Below are positions 18,322 to 19,172 of a DNA stretch of 19,172 nucleotides, in pieces. Position 1 is the stretch's first letter. Each line of letters opens with the position of its first letter. The stretch covers positions 1 to 19,172 of the forward strand of contig CAZXVU010000033.1 of assembly GCA_964644465.1 (NCBI GenBank). Direction: 5' to 3'. This stretch comes from CAZXVU01 sp964644465 (GTDB lineage: Bacteria > Chlamydiota > Chlamydiia > Chlamydiales > SM23-39). Both the position numbers and the translations under genes were made by a program. Below the pieces are notes generated by a model. The model did not search any database. It was not told where the DNA came from and was given only the letters and a program-made list of their open reading frames with translations.

Positions 18322-19172
18322 TTCCCATGATGGAATTTCGCTTGAGAGTTGATGCTTAAAATCACACCCAAGATCAAAGCCGCAATGGCGATTGTTTCAT
18401 TGAGATGGGGCAGCCGCATTTCGAAAAGGAAGCTATAAATCAGACCAAAGATAGTTTCCGAAACGATCAGAGAGCCCCCAATTGACGGCGGACAAATTTT
18501 GGCGCTATAGGCCCAAAATATATTCGCAATCCAAGAGGCCCCAAGTCCCAAAACAGCGCACCAGAACACATAGCTCGGAAAATGGGGATTGGCAAACAGG
18601 GTTGAAAAGTCGTGTGAAATGGCAAACAGAGGGAACATACAAGCTAAATTAAATAAGCCAATCAAACTGGAATAATCCAAGGCGTTAATATTTCGATGGC
18701 TTGCCATGAAGCGGGAATTCTTGATCCCAAAATGGGTCCACATCAAAAGAGCGGCAAACACAGCACCGAGGCCCATCAAGCTCATCTCTAGAAGATTCAG
18801 ATGGGAGCTCATTTTGAAGAGGGGCACGACCAGCAGACAAAGCAAACCGATGAAGATGAGCCCCAATCCGAGGCCTAACTGGAGATTGAAATGGGGTTTG
18901 CTAAACAAGATAATGGTCAAAGGCAAACAGCCGATGATCAAAGCTGAAATCACTCCGTCGGTCAATTGAACGCCATAGAATAAAACAAAAGTGTAGAGCC
19001 AATAGCCCGTTGCGCTCAAACCAAAGACCTTTAACAAATCAACGCGGCTGAGCTGCTTGCAAAGACGGATCACACGCGGCAAAAAGAGAAGGCTCACTAA
19101 GCCAAAAAAGAAAAAACGGCCAAAAGTGAGCTCAAAGGGGGTAAATCCCGATAGAATCATCGGAACTAAGAA
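18318..19172 (-). CDS. EamA/DMT-family transporter (N-terminus outside window)
   Basis: At least 284 residues are visible, and the frame stays open to the window edge, reading ...FLVPMILSGFTPFELTFGRF. The ATG at 19160 is therefore probably internal and the start lies upstream. About nine to ten membrane helices are arranged as two EamA halves: TPFELTFGRFFFFGLVSLL near the start of the first, and WIANIFWAYSAKICPPSIGGSL with LIVSETIFGLIYSFLFEMRL in the second, ending in GVILSINSQAK. The family exports or exchanges metabolites such as amino acids, nucleotide precursors or SAM; the Chlamydia SAM transporter belongs to this superfamily, but similarity to it cannot be judged here. The stop overlaps the permease gene. 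Confidence 0.85.
   Translation of the reverse strand, partial: FLVPMILSGFTPFELTFGRFFFFGLVSLLFLPRVIRLCKQLSRVDLLKVFGLSATGYWLYTFVLFYGVQLTDGVISALIIGCLPLTIILFSKPHFNLQLGLGLGLIFIGLLCLLVVPLFKMSSHLNLLEMSLMGLGAVFAALLMWTHFGIKNSRFMASHRNINALDYSSLIGLFNLACMFPLFAISHDFSTLFANPHFPSYVFWCAVLGLGASWIANIFWAYSAKICPPSIGGSLIVSETIFGLIYSFLFEMRLPHLNETIAIAALILGVILSINSQAKFHHGN

Overview
The window reads as a chromosome segment of an environmental (amoeba- or arthropod-associated) member of the Chlamydiota, in the Parachlamydiales/Waddlia/Simkania range. The clues are a MOMP-like outer-membrane barrel at the left edge, a stand-alone inverse-autotransporter-type barrel with clustered cysteines, several enzymes carrying Sec signal peptides, and mildly AT-rich DNA. 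A cytochrome bo-type quinol oxidase fits these larger chlamydiae better than pathogenic Chlamydia. The genus is inference: no rRNA or other decisive marker is present. I see no tRNA, rRNA, CRISPR, phage or IS transposase gene.

Layout. 1-2031: the 3' end of a MOMP-like gene converges on a two-gene operon (RidA-like protein, then DAG-kinase/YegS-like lipid kinase) whose products both start with a signal peptide. 2162-2607: two small membrane-protein genes. 2582-4466: a class I/II aminotransferase divergent from a YheO/DauR-type PAS-HTH regulator, with a shared control region. 4467-4666: a convergent gap filled with short repeats. 4667-8519: cyoABCD on the minus strand, divergent from cyoE (8656-9579); together they encode the heme-copper quinol oxidase and its heme O synthase. 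9580-9787: a second repeat element, whose right arm contains the stop codon of tag (3-methyladenine-DNA glycosylase I). 10361-11467: a GyrI/effector-binding-domain protein with a long palindromic insertion at its 5' end, then a small secreted or membrane protein. 11623-14324: an operon of inverse-autotransporter barrel plus secreted GMC oxidoreductase. 14443-15721: a DJ-1/PfpI protein converging on an exported class I methyltransferase. 15857-16339: a conserved-looking membrane protein. 16451-18321: an ABC ATPase and an FtsX/MacB-type permease, both apparently starting at TTG. 18318-end: an EamA-family transporter cut by the window edge.

How the genes fit together. The cyo genes form one complete respiratory module. 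The aminotransferase, regulator and RidA form a plausible amino-acid catabolism neighbourhood, because RidA proteins remove reactive enamines and imines made by PLP enzymes. The barrel and GMC enzyme are co-transcribed and may form an envelope redox unit. The most unusual DNA-level features are (i) a ~145-bp imperfect palindrome translated in frame at the start of the GyrI-like gene, reminiscent of Rickettsia palindromic elements, and (ii) a dispersed family of GGAT-phased repeats in two separate convergent intergenic gaps.
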